Shown here one piece after another: positions 52,235 through 61,800 of a DNA stretch of 64,000 bases (the stretch's first letter is position 1; the number at the start of each line of letters is the position of its first letter). The notes below the pieces were generated by a model. The model saw only the letters and a program-made list of their open reading frames with translations. It did no database searches and was not told where the DNA came from. The stretch is from positions 248,001 to 312,000 of the forward strand of contig JAVHLB010000003.1 in NCBI GenBank assembly GCA_031082425.1, written 5' to 3'. The position numbers and the translations under genes are program-made. This DNA comes from Candidatus Edwardsbacteria bacterium. GTDB taxonomy: Bacteria; Edwardsbacteria; AC1; EtOH8.

Positions 52235-53206
52235 ATGGATATATTGAAAATATTTCTCTATCTGCTGGTCTATCCTGGCCTGCTGTTCCTGTTCTTCTAT
52301 TCCACTTTCGTGGAGTGGGTGGACCGGAAATTATACGCCAAGTTTCAGAACCGGATGGGCCCCATGCATACCGGGAGCCACGGAATCCTGCAGCCCATCG
52401 CCGATTTTGTCAAGCTGATGGCCAAGGAGGATATCGTTCCCCAGGAGGCCGATAAAAAGCTGTTCAATGCCGTTCCCATACTGGCCCTGACCTCGGTGCT
52501 GACCGCCGGGCTGCTGTTGCCGGTGTGGCATTTCAGCCCTACCTTCCAGTCGGCCACCTCTTTCCAGGGGGATATCATCGTCATTGCCTACCTGTTGTCG
52601 CTTCCCAGCTTCGCTTATTTTCTGGCCGGCTGGGCCTCGGCCAGCATGTACGCCGCCATCGGCGGGGTCCGGGTGCTGACCCTGTTGTTCGCCTACGAGG
52701 TTCCGATGTTCCTGGCCATCCTGTCCCCGGCGGTGATGGCCGGCAGCTGGAGAATGGCTGAGATCGCCGCCTACTATCAGGCCAACCCCTGGCATCTGCT
52801 GATCAACATCTTCGCTTTCGCCGTGGCGGTGATCACCCTGCAGGCCAAACTGGAGCGGGTGCCGTTCGACATCCCCCATGCCGAGACCGAGGTGGTGGGC
52901 GGCGCCTTTACCGAATATTCCGGCCGCAAGCTGGCCATGTTCCGCCTGCTGGCCGACATCCAGATGGTGGTGGGCGCCGGCATGATCGCCGCTTTATTTC
53001 TGGGCGGCTTCCCGGGAGGGCTGATCCCCGGGTTCATCTGGTTCATTGTCAAGACCCTGATCGTGGTCTTCATCCTGTCCGCCATGCGGGCGGTGACCGC
53101 CCGGCTCCGGATCGACCAGATGATTTCCTTCAGCTGGAAATGGCTGGCCCCGCTGGCCCTGCTGCAACTGGTAATCGTAATATTCTTGAAGGGGTATCTG
53201 CAATGA
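52235..53206 (+). CDS. Hydrogenase membrane anchor subunit, NuoH-like
   Basis: A 323-residue, eight-helix protein that ties the peripheral arm to the membrane. FVEWVDRKLYAKFQNRMGPM and ADFVKLMAKEDIVPQEAD match NuoH loop 1, and KLERVPFDIPHAETEVVGGA followed by FTEYSGRKLAMFRL matches the acidic loop of the quinone/E-channel region. It overlaps the ferredoxin-like gene by 4 bases (ATGA). Confidence 0.94.
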   Translation: MDILKIFLYLLVYPGLLFLFFYSTFVEWVDRKLYAKFQNRMGPMHTGSHGILQPIADFVKLMAKEDIVPQEADKKLFNAVPILALTSVLTAGLLLPVWHFSPTFQSATSFQGDIIVIAYLLSLPSFAYFLAGWASASMYAAIGGVRVLTLLFAYEVPMFLAILSPAVMAGSWRMAEIAAYYQANPWHLLINIFAFAVAVITLQAKLERVPFDIPHAETEVVGGAFTEYSGRKLAMFRLLADIQMVVGAGMIAALFLGGFPGGLIPGFIWFIVKTLIVVFILSAMRAVTARLRIDQMISFSWKWLAPLALLQLVIVIFLKGYLQ

Positions 53207-53583
53207 GTTTAAGATTAGGAGCGATGCTGCCCGAGGTGCTAAAGCACCTGTTCAAAAAACCGGCCACCGTCCAGTATCCTTTCCAGAAGATCGGGGTGCC
53301 CAAGGGCTTCCGGGGCCATCCGGTGATGGACCCCAATCTGTGCATCGGCTGCCAGATGTGCGTCAAGGACTGCCCCTCCGAGGCTCTGGAGATCCGCAAG
53401 GAGTCCGAGACCACCGATGAGGCCGGCAAGGTTTCCAAGAGGTTCTCCATGACCTTCTACCTGGACCGCTGTTCCCACTGCGCCCAGTGCGCCGAGGTCT
53501 GCCCCAAGAAGGCCATTCACATGAATACCGAGTTCGAGGATGCCGCCTTCGACCGCGGAGCGCTGAAGATCGTTTATAAATAA
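53203..53583 (+). CDS. Hydrogenase ferredoxin-like subunit, NuoI-like
   Basis: A 126-residue subunit with two [4Fe-4S] motifs, LCIGCQMCVKDCP and CSHCAQCAEVCP. It probably accepts electrons from soluble ferredoxin reduced by the Por enzyme. The start is ATG 53203, coupled to the nuoH-like stop. It is the last subunit gene; a hairpin terminator follows. Confidence 0.94.
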   Translation: MSLRLGAMLPEVLKHLFKKPATVQYPFQKIGVPKGFRGHPVMDPNLCIGCQMCVKDCPSEALEIRKESETTDEAGKVSKRFSMTFYLDRCSHCAQCAEVCPKKAIHMNTEFEDAAFDRGALKIVYK

Positions 53584-53603
53584 TTACGGCGCCGGTTTAA
53601 ATG

Positions 53604-53634
53604 ATGGTCGGGCATTATATGTCCGGCCATTTTA
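53604..53634 (+). terminator. Terminator of the hydrogenase operon
   Basis: A 10-pair stem ATGGTCGGGC (53604-53613) and GTCCGGCCAT (53621-53630), with two G-U pairs and loop ATTATAT, then TTTT. The protease gene beyond it may need partial read-through or its own promoter. Confidence 0.65.
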
Positions 53635-53810
53635 TGCATGACCAATAACCTTAAGAGAAAACTTTTCCCGAGAAATACGCCCAAAAGACCAAAGTCCGGA
53701 TTTTATCAGCTCATCAGGTCAAACTGATCTGCCAGATGCCCAGATAATATCATTTATCGCAATTCGGGAGTACCGCCAGCCTCCCCGGGAATTATTTACT
53801 GGAGTGAAAT

Positions 53811-54335
53811 ATGGAATGGACCGATCCGGTGGCTTCGGCCGTCGAAGCTTCCGCCAGGCTGATGATCTTCGGCATCGGCAACGAGATGATGGGCGACGAT
53901 GCCGCCGGTTCGCTGGTGGCCCGGGAATTGCGGATGATGCTGCAGGACTGCAAACACGAAAGTTTTGCCGAAGTGCTGGTGGCCGGGACCAATCCCGAGA
54001 ATTTCACCGGCCTGGTCCGGAATAAAAAACCCGATCTGGTGATATTCATCGATGCCGCCGATATGGGGCGGCCGGTGGGCGAGGTAGCCTTTCTCAACCA
54101 CAAAGACATGCACTCCATGATGCACTCCACCCATACCATGCCGCTGTCTTTTTTGGGCGACTATCTGGAGAAGATAACCGGGGCCAAGATCATCGCCCTG
54201 GGCATCCAGGCCGGGCAGATCCAACTGGAAGTGCCCATGAGCCGGCCGGTGGCGGAGAGCGTCAAAACCATCTCCCGCTTTCTGCATCGGGCCATCCTGG
54301 ATAAGCTGAAGGCCCCGCCGGAAGACCGCCCCTGA
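53811..54335 (+). CDS. [NiFe] hydrogenase maturation endopeptidase (HycI/HyaD family)
   Basis: A 174-residue nickel-dependent protease that removes the large-subunit C-terminal tail. The N-terminal FGIGNEMMGDDAAGSLVARE carries the conserved Asp, KKPDLVIFIDAADMGRPVGE the second Asp, and HTMPLSFLGDYLE the His; these are the three nickel ligands. It follows the hydrogenase operon by about 230 bases. The start ATG 53811 is preceded by TGGAGTG. This gene and the unprocessed tail in the large subunit support an active enzyme. Confidence 0.94.
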   Translation: MEWTDPVASAVEASARLMIFGIGNEMMGDDAAGSLVARELRMMLQDCKHESFAEVLVAGTNPENFTGLVRNKKPDLVIFIDAADMGRPVGEVAFLNHKDMHSMMHSTHTMPLSFLGDYLEKITGAKIIALGIQAGQIQLEVPMSRPVAESVKTISRFLHRAILDKLKAPPEDRP

Positions 54336-54407
54336 AGGTTGATTTGTGAAATAAATAAGGGTATAATCAATAACGGCTTCCCAATTCTATTAAAGGATGG
54401 AGTGATC

Positions 54408-54587
54408 ATGTTGGATCAGAAATTGCTGGATATTCTGGCCTGTCCCAAATGCAAGGGCCAGCTGGAGTACCGCCCCCAAGAACAGAAACTGCTGTGCTGG
54501 TCATGCAAACTGGGCTACAAGATCATGGATGATATCCCGGTGATGCTGATAGACGAGGCCGAGCCGATCAGCGGGAGCAAGAAATAG
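54408..54587 (+). CDS. Trm112-family zinc-binding protein
   Basis: A 59-residue protein. LDILACPKCKGQLEYRP, LLCWSCKLGYKIMDDIPVML is the Trm112/UPF0434 pattern with four zinc-ligand cysteines in two CxxC pairs. Bacterial members are small and may support methyltransferases or lipid A/cell-wall enzymes. The ATG at 54408 follows GGATGGAG; the longer frame upstream has no such site. Confidence 0.9.
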   Translation: MLDQKLLDILACPKCKGQLEYRPQEQKLLCWSCKLGYKIMDDIPVMLIDEAEPISGSKK

Positions 54588-54601
54588 GGTTGAGCAAAGT
54601 T

Positions 54602-54738
54602 CGAGATGTCAGGCTTTGCTGTTGGGCAATGCTTGAATAGTCCGGTGAGGCGTTAGAGTGATGTTCGAAACGTTTGAACGTCGGCTTGTTTTAAATATTG
54701 AAACTCCGACATCGTTCTACAGAATATCATGACATCTC
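54602..54738. repeat. Inverted-repeat-bounded gap before murA
   Basis: GAGATGTCA (54602-54610) and TGACATCTC (54730-54738) are perfect 9-bp inverted copies around a 119-base segment without a gene. It may be another decayed dispersed repeat. Confidence 0.4.
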
Positions 54739-54776
54739 AAACTGGATAACAATGAATTGTTTTTAGCGGGAGCAAA

Positions 54777-56051
54777 GTGGATAAATTCGTCATCGATGGG
54801 GGCCGGCCGCTGTCCGGCATGGTCCGGGCCTCGGGAGCCAAGAACGCGGTGCTGCCGGCCATGGCGGCCTGCCTGCTGGCACCGGGAAGGTCCGTCCTGA
54901 CCAACGTTCCCAATGTGATGGACGTGCGCACCATGAGGCGCCTGCTTATCCGGTTGGGAGCCAAAGTGGATTTCGAAGACAACCGGATGGTCATCGATGT
55001 TCCTGACAAGCTTAAGTGCGAAGCCGAATACGAGATCGTCAAGCAGATGAGGGCCTCCTATTATGTGCTGGGGCCCCTGCTGGCCAGGTTCGGAAAAGCC
55101 AAAGTGTCCCTGCCGGGGGGGTGCTCCATCGGGGCTCGTCCCATAGACCTTCACTTGAAAGGCATGGAGGCCCTGGGGGCCAAAATTCAGATACTTCACG
55201 GCTATGTCGAAGCTCATGGCAGGCCGCTTAAAGGGGCCCGGCTGCTTTTGGCCGGCTCCCACGGGGTTTCGGTGGGGGCCACCATCAATGTGATGATGGC
55301 GGCGGCTTTGGCCAAAGGGACAACCGTCATCGAATCGGCGGCCCTGGAGCCCGAGGTGGTATCCACCGCCCAGATGCTGGTATCCATGGGAGCGGACATC
55401 ACCGGCGCCGGCACTCCGGTTATGACCATCGCCGGGGTGGAGGGCTTGAGGCCGGCCGAGACCAGGATGATCCCCGACCGCATCGAGACCGGATCTTTGA
55501 TGATAGCGGCGGCCGTTAGCGGTGGCTGCCTGACCATTGAGGACTGCCGGCCGGACCATCTGGCTGCGGTCATCGAGGCCCTGAGGGCCATGGGGGTCAA
55601 AGTGGCGGCCGGCGACGAGATGGTGACCGTGGAGGCCCGGCGGCGGGTAAGACCGATAGATCTGACCATCGCCCCCTATCCCGGTTTTCCCACCGACATG
55701 CAGCCCCAGATGATGACCCTGATGACCATTGCCTCGGGCCTTTCGGTGATAACCGAGACCATCTTCGAGAACCGGTTCATGCATGTTCCCGAGCTTCAGC
55801 GTTTGGGGGCCGATATCAAGGTTGAGGGCAAAAGCGCCGTGATAAAGGGCGTGTCCGAGTTGACCGGGGCCCCGGTGATGGGCTCCGACCTGAGGGCTTC
55901 GGCGGCCCTGGTCATCGCCGGGCTCAAGGCCGATGGGAAGACCGAGGTCAACCGCATATACCATCTGGATAGGGGTTATGAGAGATGGGAGCGGAAACTG
56001 AAGAAACTGGGGGCCAAGATCCGCCGGGTGCATCAGAAAATGGCGGTTTAA
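54777..56051 (+). CDS. murA: UDP-N-acetylglucosamine 1-carboxyvinyltransferase
   Basis: A 424-residue enzyme for the first committed step of peptidoglycan synthesis, transfer of enolpyruvate from PEP to UDP-GlcNAc. [16 protein letters not shown], the active-site loop [20 protein letters not shown] with catalytic Cys116, and [14 protein letters not shown] are diagnostic. Because Cys116 is present, this protein should be fosfomycin-sensitive in principle. The start is GTG 54777 preceded by GCGGGAGC. Confidence 0.96.
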   Translation: MDKFVIDGGRPLSGMVRASGAKNAVLPAMAACLLAPGRSVLTNVPNVMDVRTMRRLLIRLGAKVDFEDNRMVIDVPDKLKCEAEYEIVKQMRASYYVLGPLLARFGKAKVSLPGGCSIGARPIDLHLKGMEALGAKIQILHGYVEAHGRPLKGARLLLAGSHGVSVGATINVMMAAALAKGTTVIESAALEPEVVSTAQMLVSMGADITGAGTPVMTIAGVEGLRPAETRMIPDRIETGSLMIAAAVSGGCLTIEDCRPDHLAAVIEALRAMGVKVAAGDEMVTVEARRRVRPIDLTIAPYPGFPTDMQPQMMTLMTIASGLSVITETIFENRFMHVPELQRLGADIKVEGKSAVIKGVSELTGAPVMGSDLRASAALVIAGLKADGKTEVNRIYHLDRGYERWERKLKKLGAKIRRVHQKMAV

Positions 56052-56086
56052 AATTTAATTATAACAGTCGTGGATTATGGGAGAAT

Positions 56087-57040
56087 ATGAATAAGATTGA
56101 TAAGGCGGTCAAGGTGGCCTTGGAACAGTGCCTGGCGGTAAAGAAATCCGAAACGGTCCTGGTGGTCACGGATGAAGGCAATCTTGAATCCGGACAGGTG
56201 TTTTATCGGGCCGCCCGGCCGCTGTGCCGCGATGCGGTGCTGATGATAATGCCGGAGAGGGGGAACAACGGACAGGAACCTCCGGAGCAGGTGGCCGCGG
56301 CCATGCTGAAAAGCGACGCCGTCTTTCTGGCCACCACCAAATCGCTGTCCCATACCAGGGCCAGGAAAAATGCGTCAAAGGCCGGGGCCAGGATCGCCAG
56401 CATGCCGGGGATAACTTTGGATATGATGACCCGGACGCTGGATGTGGACTACCGGAGGATGGAGTCTGAGGGGCGCCGGCTTTGCAGTATCCTAAACGGC
56501 GCCAGGGAGGTCAATATCAAAACGACCCTGGGTACCGACCTGACCTTCTCGGTCAAGGGCCGCCGGGCGGAGCCCGATACCGGCATCATCCCCGGCCCTG
56601 GCGGATTCACCAACTTGCCGGCCGGCGAGGTCTACCTGGCCCCGGTGGAGGGCACCGCCCAGGGACGGTTGGTGGTGGACGGCTCCATCGGCGATACCGG
56701 TATTTTAAAAAAACCGATTGAGATAGCCATCTCCCGGGGTTTTGCAGTCGGCATGAAAGGCGGGCGTGAGGCTAAAAAATTATGGGAGATGCTTTCCAAA
56801 CATGGGAAGAATGCTTTCAATGTGGCCGAGTTCGGCATCGGGATAAACCCCCGGGCCAAGATCACCGGCAACATCCTGGAGGATGAGAAGGCCCTGACCA
56901 CCATCCATATCGCCTTGGGCGACAACAGCGGATTTGGCGGTAAGGTAAGCGTGCCCAGCCACCAGGACGGCATCGTTCGCGATCCCAGCGTCTGGGTGGA
57001 CGGGAAACTGCTGATGGAAAAAGGCAAATTGAAGATATAA
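56087..57040 (+). CDS. Aminopeptidase, M29 / leucyl aminopeptidase-T-like (COG2309)
   Basis: A 317-residue protein related to the thermophilic aminopeptidase family. LVVTDEGNLESGQVFYRAAR, TKSLSHTRARKNASKAGARI with ASMPGI, the metal-site region GFTNLPAGEVYLAPVEGTAQ, and AEFGIGINPRAKITGNILED with HIALGDN are typical. Such enzymes release N-terminal residues from peptides using two metal ions. ATG 56087 is preferred; the upstream in-frame ATG at 55985 lies inside murA. It is 6 bases from the TamL-like gene. Confidence 0.87.
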   Translation: MNKIDKAVKVALEQCLAVKKSETVLVVTDEGNLESGQVFYRAARPLCRDAVLMIMPERGNNGQEPPEQVAAAMLKSDAVFLATTKSLSHTRARKNASKAGARIASMPGITLDMMTRTLDVDYRRMESEGRRLCSILNGAREVNIKTTLGTDLTFSVKGRRAEPDTGIIPGPGGFTNLPAGEVYLAPVEGTAQGRLVVDGSIGDTGILKKPIEIAISRGFAVGMKGGREAKKLWEMLSKHGKNAFNVAEFGIGINPRAKITGNILEDEKALTTIHIALGDNSGFGGKVSVPSHQDGIVRDPSVWVDGKLLMEKGKLKI

Positions 57041-57046
57041 TCATCC

Positions 57047-58846
57047 GTGAAAAGAAATTTAGTACATATTTTGCTGTTATCACTGGCATTGCTGTTTGGG
57101 GCCTGCGGAAAGAAGGCGGTCGATAAGATGGCCGAGCCGGTCGACGAGGGAGGCCCCCGTCTGAAGCTGGGGGAAGTCACCTTTACCGGCAATACCGCCT
57201 TTTCCGAAAAGGAACTGCGGTCCAAGATGACCAGCAAATCCGGCAAGCGGTTCGATGACTATAACTTCCAGCAGGACATGCGCAAGATCATCTTCCTGTA
57301 CCGTAAGAAGGGCTATCTGGATGCCAAGTTTCTGGGCAGGGAGAGCCGGGTGAACCTCGAGAAACAGGAGATAGATTACCAGCTGACCATCGAGGAGGGC
57401 AACATCAGGAAGATCGGGCTGCTCCGTTTCAGCGGCAACCAGGTGCTATCCGATTCCCTGCTGATATCGCTGCTGAAGGTCAAGGCCGGCGACCCGCTGA
57501 ACCTGCCGGCCATAAACCAGACCTCCTCGGGCATAGTGGCCCTCTACGCCGAGCGGGGGCATATCTATACCATGGTCAAGGATACGGTGCTGGAGACCGA
57601 AGATCCCTATACTTCGGACATCCTGTTCAACATCACCGAGGGGCCCCAGGTCCGGCTGGGGGAGATCCGGATAGAGGGGAATAAAAAGGTCAGGGACCGG
57701 GTGATAGAACGGGAATTCACCCTTAAACCCGGAGAGATATTCATGCCCTCCAAGGTCTATTATAATCAGCAGCGGGTCTATGCCCTGGGGCTGTTCACAG
57801 AGGCCAAGTTCGAAATGGAGGGGATGGAAGAAAAACGCGACACGGTGGATCTGCGGATGGTGGTCAAGGAGGACAAGACCAACTGGGTGGGGTTCAATTT
57901 CGGCTTCGAGACCCCTGACAGGGTCCAGGGCGGTCTGGAGTGGGGCAGCGACAATATCTTCGGGAACTTGCAGAAGTTAACCCTAAAGAGCGAAGCATCC
58001 TATGGTCTGCGGAAGAATGACCTGAGCGGGATGCATGCCTACACCAATAACTATTACCTGGATTATCTGGAACCGTACTTCTTAAGCACTTCCTATAAAG
58101 CCAGCGGTTCGGTCTACTACAAACGGGAAAGGCAGGAAAGTTCCTTCTGGCAGCAGCTCAGCCGCATCGGAGGCGAGGCCAAGGTCGGCAAGAGCCTGGC
58201 CAAATTCCTCCAGGCCTACATCGGGTACAAATACGAGTTCCTGGAGGAGACCCAGAACACCACCAGCGACGTATTCCTGACCGCCAGCTTCGACAGCCGG
58301 GATGACATGTTCAACCCCCATAAAGGGGTGAGCTCCTCTTTCCGGGTGGATAACGCCGGTTCGGTGCTGGGCGGCTCCAACGACTACCGCAAGAGCTCCG
58401 GGGACTTATCCATGTTCCACCACATCGGCCGGGGATTGGTGGTGGCCTGGAGGGTAAGGGCTGCCGGGGTATATACCTACGGCCGCAACGGACCGGTGCC
58501 CATCCAGGAGAGGCTGAAGCTGGGCGGAGCCATGAATCTGAGGGGCTACAAGACCGACGAGATCACCACCGATACCACCAGCATCACCAATATGCTGGTC
58601 AACGGAAATTTTGAACTGCGGATCCCGGTATACTGGATGTTCGGGGCGGCCATCTTTGTGGACGCCGGGAATGTCTGGTCCGGTTTCGGGGACGTGAAGT
58701 GGAGCCAATACCAGGGAGGGACCGGCCTGGGCCTGAGGTTCATCACTCCGGTGGGACCGATCAGGGTGGACTATGCGGTCAAGACCGAGGAGACCGTGGA
58801 TTTTAAGGAAGGTCTGTTCTATATCAACTTGGGTCACGCCTTCTGA
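57047..58846 (+). CDS. Omp85-family outer-membrane protein, lipidated TamA-like (TamL type)
   Basis: A 599-residue protein. The N-terminus MKRNLVHILLLSLALLFGAC ends in a probable lipobox Cys (Cys20), which is unusual for Omp85 proteins but known for TamL of Bacteroidetes and Chlorobi. Three POTRA-like domains follow (LGEVTFTGNTAFSEKELRSK; IGLLRFSGNQVLSDSLLISL; LGEIRIEGNKKVRDRVIERE), then a 16-strand barrel with the motif LGGAMNLRGYKTDEI, related to the conserved LRGF/Y lock. TamB is adjacent, so a TAM role in inserting outer-membrane proteins is likely. The start is GTG 57047. Confidence 0.88.
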   Translation: MKRNLVHILLLSLALLFGACGKKAVDKMAEPVDEGGPRLKLGEVTFTGNTAFSEKELRSKMTSKSGKRFDDYNFQQDMRKIIFLYRKKGYLDAKFLGRESRVNLEKQEIDYQLTIEEGNIRKIGLLRFSGNQVLSDSLLISLLKVKAGDPLNLPAINQTSSGIVALYAERGHIYTMVKDTVLETEDPYTSDILFNITEGPQVRLGEIRIEGNKKVRDRVIEREFTLKPGEIFMPSKVYYNQQRVYALGLFTEAKFEMEGMEEKRDTVDLRMVVKEDKTNWVGFNFGFETPDRVQGGLEWGSDNIFGNLQKLTLKSEASYGLRKNDLSGMHAYTNNYYLDYLEPYFLSTSYKASGSVYYKRERQESSFWQQLSRIGGEAKVGKSLAKFLQAYIGYKYEFLEETQNTTSDVFLTASFDSRDDMFNPHKGVSSSFRVDNAGSVLGGSNDYRKSSGDLSMFHHIGRGLVVAWRVRAAGVYTYGRNGPVPIQERLKLGGAMNLRGYKTDEITTDTTSITNMLVNGNFELRIPVYWMFGAAIFVDAGNVWSGFGDVKWSQYQGGTGLGLRFITPVGPIRVDYAVKTEETVDFKEGLFYINLGHAF

Positions 58847-61800
58847 TGAAAAGTAAACATAGTAACATAACCATTACTGTTTTGGGCGGGATCATCCTTC
58901 TGGGTCTGCTGATCATGGTTATTTATCTGCCCAGCCCCAGATTCCAGAATGAGGTCAAGCTGGAAGCCAATAGGTCCCTGTCGGAGGTCTTGGGCCGCGA
59001 ATTTTCCATCGGGGGGGTAGAATTTCATTTTCCTTTCACTGTCTTGATAAACGATGTGGCCATCGCCTCCCGGGATTCCCTGGCGCGCGGCCAGCTGCTC
59101 TGCGCCCCCCGGATAAAGCTTCAGGCCCATCCCTGGTATTCCGCCACCAGGAGGAGGCTGGTCATCGGGAAGGTGGAGGTGACCGGTGCCGTTGTCTGCC
59201 TGGTCCGGGACAGCAGCGGAACCTGGAACTTCGACGGCCTGTTCAAGTCCGACAGCACCAAACCCAAGGGCAAAATGAACCTTCCCCCGCTGTCGGTGGA
59301 TGACGTCTCCTTCAAGGATCTTTTGATCTCCATCGAGACCCCGGGAAACAAGCAACAGGTGCAGGACATCGACATCCAATTGGGGCTGAAGATGGGCGGG
59401 GATAAACTGTCGGCCACCCTTAAAAAAATCAGAGCCTATGATAAAACCCGTAATATAAATTTGGTCAAAGGGTCGGGTGATTTTGCTTTATCCGGCGACA
59501 CCATCAAGCTGAAGAACTTCGAGATGAATACGGGAAACAGCCGGGTAAATTTGTCGGTCAAGTTCAATTCGAAAACCCAAGAAATTGATCTGTCGCAAAT
59601 GGACCTCAATATCGGGATGGCTGAGATCCCCCGGATCATAGGATCAGAAGGACAGGAATGGACGGGAAACATTGCCGTAACGGCCGCACTGAAGGGAAGC
59701 ATATCCTCGCCACAGGGCAATCTAACGATCCGTTCCCGAGAGCTGAAGATAAATGGTTTGGAGCTGTCCGGCTTAGATGTTAAGATTCAGGTGAAGGACA
59801 GCCTGGTAAACCTGGTTCGGCTATATTTGAATGCCGGGGAGGGCAATATCGAGGGCCAGGGCCAGGTGGATTTGAAGAACAGGGTCTATGATTTTATCCT
59901 GCAATTCGATCAAAGCGACTTCGGCGCCGCCTTGGCAAAGGGTGACGTCCAGCTGAAAACGGAGATCAACGGAGATCTCCGGATCAAGGGCCGGGGATTC
60001 GATCCCCCAAAGGCCCGGGCCACAGTCGATCTGATATTAAATAAAAGCCTGGTCAACTCCATCCCGGTGGATCAGCTGGTCTGCAATCTGGCATACGCCG
60101 ATCGGGCCGTCTCCATAGAAAAATTCGATCTGGCCAGCGGACAGGCCAAACTGAAGGTCAAGGGGGACATCTTCGAAGATGCCCTCAGCGTGGATGTGGA
60201 GACCGATGAAATAGAGCTGGACCAATTCGGGGTTTTGCTGGGGATGAAAGATCTGCAGGGCAAACTGCGTTTCACCGGGCTGATCTCCGGCCTGACCAAG
60301 GACCCTGATGTGATAGGCACTTTCCGTTTGAAGGAGGCGGTAATATCCAATGTTTCCTGCCTTTACTTTGACGGAAGCATGTCCCTGAAACAGGTGGTGT
60401 CCAAACCGCAGGGGGACGGCAAGTTTGTGGCCACCGGCCTGGCTATCGGCAACCAGAGCATCGACCGGGTGGAGCTGCTAACCGAACTCCGGGGCCTGGA
60501 CTGGGGAGGCCTTTCGATTCACGTGGTCAAGGATTCGATGACCGAGGCCCTGGCCACCGGAATGGTGGAGCTGAAAGGAAAACAGATAAACCTGGCCATC
60601 AGCAAGCTGTTCTACAATTTCGGTGACCAGACAGTGGTCAACAGCCAGCCGATACACCTGTCCATTGAAGGGTCCAACATAAAACTGGAACCCACCAAAC
60701 TTATTGCCGGGCGGGGGTCCTTGGCGCTGGAGGGATTTTACCACAGCGATAAAAGCGTCTACGTTAAAATTAACGGTGATGCCATCGACAGTCGCAAGAT
60801 AGTGGAAATTCTCAACCTCAAAAAAACAGTCCACGGTCTGTTGGATTTTGACATAAAATTGTCGGGCAACCTGAACGCCCCGGAGATGGCTGCCAGCCTG
60901 GCTCTGAACAACGTCCGTTTTGAGCAGTTCACCGCGGACCGGGTGGTAATTGAATGCAATTACGCCGACCGGGTTGTCAATCTGGAAAAACTGGCCATCA
61001 CCCGCTATGGCCAGCTGTCGGAGATCGCCCTCAGCGTTCCCATAAACCTGGGGATGGGCCCCGGGGCCGGCAAGCTGCTGGACCAGCCGATGTCCGGAGA
61101 GATAATACTCCGGGATATCGGAACCTGGGCCTTCTTCCCCATGGCCGAGCTGTTAAGCGTCTACGAGGGGAAGGTGGACCTGAGCCTCAAGCTCTCCGGC
61201 ACCCCATTCAAGCCCCTGATGAACGGGGAGATGACCATCGCCAACGCCAAGATGGTGCTTCGACCCTTTGGCATGTATCTGCACAAGGTTCAGGCCTTCG
61301 CCCATTTCAATGCCGACAGCCTGGTGATAGACAACATCACCGCCAGCACCGAAAACCAGGGCAAGGTGGAGATAAAACGCGGCGAGATCATCCTGAGCAA
61401 ATTCATCCCCACCACCATGTACTTCCTGATAGTGGTGGACAAGGCCCCGGTCAGGAACATCCCCTTCATCGAGGGGAATGTCAACGCCCGGATCGAGATC
61501 GGCGGGACGGTCAATTACCCCAAGATCAAAGGAGAGGTGTTTGCCAATTCGGCCCTGATCACCCTGCCCTTCGCACCGGCCGAGGAGCCCCCGCCGCCGG
61601 AGGGCGGGTCCAAACCGATGGACCTGGACCTGTCCATTACCGGCTCCCAGGGGATCTGGCTCAGGAACGCCGACGCCGACATCGAGCTGAAGATAGAGAA
61701 TCTTAACGTCCGCATGCAGCAGAACGTGCTGTTCCTTTCGGGCCGCCTGGAGACCATCCGCGGAGAGTACCGTTTCCTGGACCGGAGATTCGACATCACC

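Noticed and set aside
43824..53583. Operon read as ordinary respiratory complex I (Nuo)
   Set aside because: The NuoD-like subunit retains both CxxC pairs and a protease-dependent tail, and NuoE, F and G (NADH module) are absent, so it is a hydrogenase.
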